Positions 61,208-64,000 of a stretch of 64,000 nucleotides of DNA are shown one piece after another. Where the stretch lies: positions 215,171 to 279,170 of the forward strand of contig JAEYOY010000070.1 in the NCBI GenBank assembly GCA_023411215.1, given 5' to 3'. A program made the translations under genes and the position numbers. The notes under the pieces are model-generated. The model was given only the letters and a program-made list of their open reading frames with translations, searched no databases and had not been told where the DNA came from. Within the stretch, counting starts at the first letter, position 1, and every line of letters starts with the position of its first letter. The stretch is from Bacillota bacterium. GTDB taxonomy: Bacteria > Bacillota > Clostridia > Lachnospirales > Lachnospiraceae.

Positions 61208-62215
61208 ATGAATATATATGATGTCTCAAAGAAAGCCGGCGTATCTATCGCCACAGTCTCCAGAGTAATTAACGGAAACTCATATGTCAGCGAAAAGACA
61301 AAAGAAAAGGTGTTAAAGGTGATCGAAGAATACCAATATACTCCCAACGCATTTGCAAGGGGTCTTGGTCTTAATTCCATGCATACAGTGGGTATCATGT
61401 GTGCCGATTCCTCCGACCCTTATCTCGCCAGCGCCATCTATTATCTCGAACAGGCGCTCCGACAACACGGTTATGATTCCTTGCTGTGCTGTACCGGTTA
61501 TGATTTGTCTGAGAAACAGAAATATCTGGATTTACTGCTATCCAAGAGAACCGATGCCATTATATTGGTAGGCTCTAATTTCGTCGAAGCAGATAACACA
61601 AAGAATGAATATATCAGGGATGCCGCTTTACAGGTCCCAATCATGATACTGAATGCCGCCCTGGATGGCAGCAATATCTACTGCACCCTATGTGACGATT
61701 ACCGAGCGGTATATGATGCTACCAGCGCCTTGATCCAATGCGGATTAAAGAACATCCTATATCTGTATAATTCAATGTCCTACAGCAGTAACAAGAAAAT
61801 GTCCGGTTATCTGGCAGCTATGGATACCTTGTACTCCGATCCGGTTAAAAAACAGGAACTCGTACATTATATCAATGGTAACCTCCTGGAGGTCAGGGAT
61901 CATCTGAACGCCTTAAGAAAAACAGGGGTGAAGCCAGAAGCGATTGTAGCTTCGGATGATTTTCTGGCGATCGGAGCTTTAAAATATGCCAAGGAGCATA
62001 ACATCAACGTGCCCGACCAGCTTTCCATCATTGGATATAATAACTCCATTGTTGCTCTATGTAGTGAACCGGAGCTAACTTCGATTGATAACAAGCTGGA
62101 AGCCTTATGCGCTAATTGCATTACGACTCTTATGGGGGTATTTAATAACCAGGCGGTTCCCCTTAAGACCGTTTATCAGGCCGAGATTAAAAAACGCGGA
62201 ACAACACGTTTTTAA
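61208..62215 (+). CDS. LacI family transcriptional regulator
   Basis: 335 residues from the ATG at 61208 (MNIYDVSKKAGVSIATVSRV; AGAGG 11 nt before); an ATG at 61160 has no ribosome binding site. Helix-turn-helix and hinge (TPNAFARGLGLNSMHTVGIM), then a two-lobed effector domain. The gene is next to uxaC, on the same strand, 183 nt upstream of it, so hexuronate metabolism genes are probable targets (inference). The proposed operators at its own promoter differ in sequence from those of the importer, so it should be a separate regulon. Confidence 0.9.
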   Translation: MNIYDVSKKAGVSIATVSRVINGNSYVSEKTKEKVLKVIEEYQYTPNAFARGLGLNSMHTVGIMCADSSDPYLASAIYYLEQALRQHGYDSLLCCTGYDLSEKQKYLDLLLSKRTDAIILVGSNFVEADNTKNEYIRDAALQVPIMILNAALDGSNIYCTLCDDYRAVYDATSALIQCGLKNILYLYNSMSYSSNKKMSGYLAAMDTLYSDPVKKQELVHYINGNLLEVRDHLNALRKTGVKPEAIVASDDFLAIGALKYAKEHNINVPDQLSIIGYNNSIVALCSEPELTSIDNKLEALCANCITTLMGVFNNQAVPLKTVYQAEIKKRGTTRF

Positions 62216-62349
62216 TAAAATTCATAAAATGTTTGCGAAGCTGGCATTTTAGAATACACGCATAAGAAAGACTGTCTAGCTGGCTTGCTTGAACACATTA
62301 ACCTTTTATAAATAAACAAAGGTAGATCTGAAAATCAGTTATTTAACAG

Positions 62350-62377
62350 ACAAATTTGTGTATCAGTACAAATTTGT
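62350..62377. promoter_or_regulatory. Repeated palindrome before uxaC
   Basis: Two copies of the perfect palindrome ACAAATTTGT (62350-62359 and 62368-62377), 18 bp apart, and then AAATTTG overlapping the ribosome binding site region. They are 21-48 nt before the uxaC ATG. An operator or an mRNA stem is possible. Confidence 0.5.
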
Positions 62378-62397
62378 AAATTTGGGGAGGGTTTAAC

Positions 62398-63798
62398 ATG
62401 AAACAATTTTTAGACAGAGATTTTCTATTATCCACAGATACCGCGAAAAAGCTTTTCCACGAGTATGCAGATCAATTACCCATAATCGATTATCATTGCC
62501 ACATTAATCCTCAGGAGATTGCGCAGGACAGGCGATTTGATAATATCACTCAGGTATGGCTTGGCGGTGACCATTATAAGTGGAGGCTTATGCGAACCTG
62601 TGGAATTGATGAATATTATATTACCGGCAATGCTCCGGACAGAGAGAAGTTCGAAAAGTGGGCCGAGACTCTTTCAAAAGCAATTGGAAATCCTCTATAC
62701 CATTGGAGTCACCTTGAGCTTCAGAGATACTTTGGTTATTATGGTGCGTTAAGCCCAAAGACCTCTGAGGAAGTATGGAAGCTATGTAACGAGAAGTTAG
62801 CCGATCCCTCCATGAGCGCACGCAACATAATAAAGATGTCCAAGGTAACCCATATCTGTACTACGGACGATCCTATCGATACCCTTGAGTGGCATAAACA
62901 GATTGCCGAAGCTTCTGACTTCGATGTATCCGTTCTTCCCGCATGGAGACCGGACAAGGCTATGAATATAGAGAAACCGGAATATACGGCTTATCTTGAG
63001 AAACTAGGTTCCGCATCCGGAGTAACCATCGACAGTTTTTATGCCTTGAAGAAAGCACTGCAGATACGTATGGATTATTTTGCTGCCTGTGGCTGCCGCA
63101 TCTGTGATCACGGTCTGGATTATATTATGTACGAGCCCGCTTCCGAATATGCAGTTCAGGCCATCTTTGAGAAGAGACTCCGAGGGGAAGCTCTTTCAGC
63201 CCTTGAGCTTCTTCAGTTTAAGACTGCTTTTATGGTATTTGTCGGAGAGTCCTATCACAAATTAGGATGGGTAATGCAGCTGCATTACGGCTGTAAGAGA
63301 GATAATAACAGCCGTATCCATCAGTCTTTGGGTCCCGACACCGGCTTCGACTGCATTAACAATAATACCCCCTCCTCCGATCTGTCTAATTTTCTTAATG
63401 CCTTAGAAAGCCGGAGCGTATTGCCCAAGACAATCATCTACAGCTTAAACCCCAATGATAATGCTGCCATTGGAACCATCCTCGGATGCTTCCAGGATGG
63501 CTCGGTTATTGGCAAAATACAGCACGGAAGTGCCTGGTGGTTTAACGACAACAAAACCGGCATGATTGAGCAGATGACTTCTTTGGCTAACTTAGGTTAT
63601 TTGGCTGGATTTGTAGGTATGCTAACCGATTCAAGAAGCTTCCTATCCTATCCCAGACATGAATATTTTCGCCGTATCCTATGTGAATTGATCGGAAATT
63701 GGGTAGAAAACGGTGAATACCCAGCTGACTATGACCTTTTAAAGGAAATCGTCGAAAACATCTCCTATTATAATGCATTGAATTATTTTAGTTTCTAA
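62398..63798 (+). CDS. uxaC: Glucuronate (uronate) isomerase
   Basis: 466 residues, the usual length. Converts D-glucuronate to D-fructuronate and D-galacturonate to D-tagaturonate. Amidohydrolase fold: metal-binding LPIIDYHCHINPQEIAQDRR (His-x-His), ITQVWLGGDHYKWRLMRTCG, ICTTDDPIDTLEWH, LPAWRPDKAMNI, MQLHYGCKRDNNSR, GSAWWFNDNKTGM and GMLTDSRSFLSYPRHEYFRR. GGGAGGG lies before the ATG. It gives the locus a link to uronic-acid degradation, together with the heparinase-like protein. Other pathway genes (uxaB, uxuA, kdgK) would lie beyond the window. Confidence 0.97.
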   Translation: MKQFLDRDFLLSTDTAKKLFHEYADQLPIIDYHCHINPQEIAQDRRFDNITQVWLGGDHYKWRLMRTCGIDEYYITGNAPDREKFEKWAETLSKAIGNPLYHWSHLELQRYFGYYGALSPKTSEEVWKLCNEKLADPSMSARNIIKMSKVTHICTTDDPIDTLEWHKQIAEASDFDVSVLPAWRPDKAMNIEKPEYTAYLEKLGSASGVTIDSFYALKKALQIRMDYFAACGCRICDHGLDYIMYEPASEYAVQAIFEKRLRGEALSALELLQFKTAFMVFVGESYHKLGWVMQLHYGCKRDNNSRIHQSLGPDTGFDCINNNTPSSDLSNFLNALESRSVLPKTIIYSLNPNDNAAIGTILGCFQDGSVIGKIQHGSAWWFNDNKTGMIEQMTSLANLGYLAGFVGMLTDSRSFLSYPRHEYFRRILCELIGNWVENGEYPADYDLLKEIVENISYYNALNYFSF

Positions 63799-64000
63799 GT
63801 TGTTTCAGAAACATAACTTCTAAATTCTAGAAACCTGCTTAGGAATCAGATATTTCATAGTAAGTTAAAACCAAGGGGCTGTTGCATAACATAAGTAAAT
63901 ACGGAAGGAAAGGACAACATGCATCTCATAATACACTGTTTGACGGACAGATTATTGATTTTGTATGACAGAAGCAAACATTTATGTTTGATAATGGCAT
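63799..64000 (+). CDS. Beginning of an unidentified open frame after uxaC
   Basis: The frame starts at ATG 63919 (MHLIIHCLTDRLLILYDRSK) after GAAGGAAAGGA, and is still open at the window end (27 codons). About 45 bp before it is GGGGCTGTTGCATAAC, which looks like the terminal repeat of some insertion sequences. Too short to assign; it could be a transposase-related frame, or chance. Confidence 0.2.

Overview
The window comes from a low-GC Gram-positive anaerobe, most likely a Lachnospiraceae/Clostridium-cluster-XIVa organism close to Lachnoclostridium. The evidence is single-chain pyruvate:ferredoxin oxidoreductase, an electron-bifurcating NfnAB pair, strong AGGAGG ribosome binding sites, TTGACA-N17-TATAAT promoters, family proteins typical of that group (DUF5688, EcsC, CYTH, DegV) and the many chemotaxis and c-di-GMP proteins of a motile, plant-polymer-degrading clostridium. 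No taxon name can be read directly from the sequence.

Layout. 1-4 kb: start of ligA, rluF, two uncharacterised proteins, EcsC-family protein, tRNA-Arg(CCG). 4.3-10.2 kb: an H-NOX haem-sensor chemoreceptor and PFOR with a long structured leader. 10.5-16.2 kb: a secreted GH18 chitinase broken by an in-frame TAG, DUF5688 protein, membrane protein, GGDEF-EAL protein. 16.2-18.9 kb: nfnA-nfnB separated by a tandem 112-bp repeat. 19.3-23.9 kb: an HD hydrolase coupled to two short genes, CYTH protein, membrane protein, HAD-GNAT fusion, Fur-family regulator, Gly/Thr-repeat lipoprotein. 24-26.4 kb: a DNA-repair pair behind a promoter flanked by two LexA-type boxes. 26.6-28.9 kb: an EAL protein fused to a beta-solenoid. 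29-31.3 kb: isochorismatase-like hydrolase, alpha/beta hydrolase and a MarR regulator with matching operators. 31.3-38.7 kb: the complete glycine cleavage operon gcvT-gcvH-gcvPA-gcvPB-lplA-lpd behind a tandem glycine riboswitch. 38.8-44.3 kb: two components of an ABC importer, a large chemoreceptor, DegV. 44.5-47.4 kb: tRNA-Thr(CGT) with a duplicated 3' end 1 kb away (trace of an integrated element), small genes, GNAT, tRNA-Pro(CGG). 47.6-63.8 kb: a carbohydrate utilisation locus.

The carbohydrate locus joins a heparinase II/III-type protein, an Lpl/Ytc-type oligosaccharide ABC importer, GH35 and GH2 beta-galactosidases, two LacI regulators, an AraC regulator and uxaC. Together they suggest uptake and breakdown of a polymer holding both galactosyl and uronic-acid residues, with LacI/CcpA-like operators (TGAAA-NCG-NTTTCA type) placed at the start sites of the promoters.

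Non-coding structure is abundant: a 200-nt long-range stem in the PFOR leader, a MITE-like pair of palindromic elements with TACAGTTC ends, a dispersed small hairpin family with ATAGAAAG/CTTTCTAT arms, and several structured intergenic stretches with no assigned function. Coordinates of starts were chosen from ribosome binding sites and often differ from the longest open frame.
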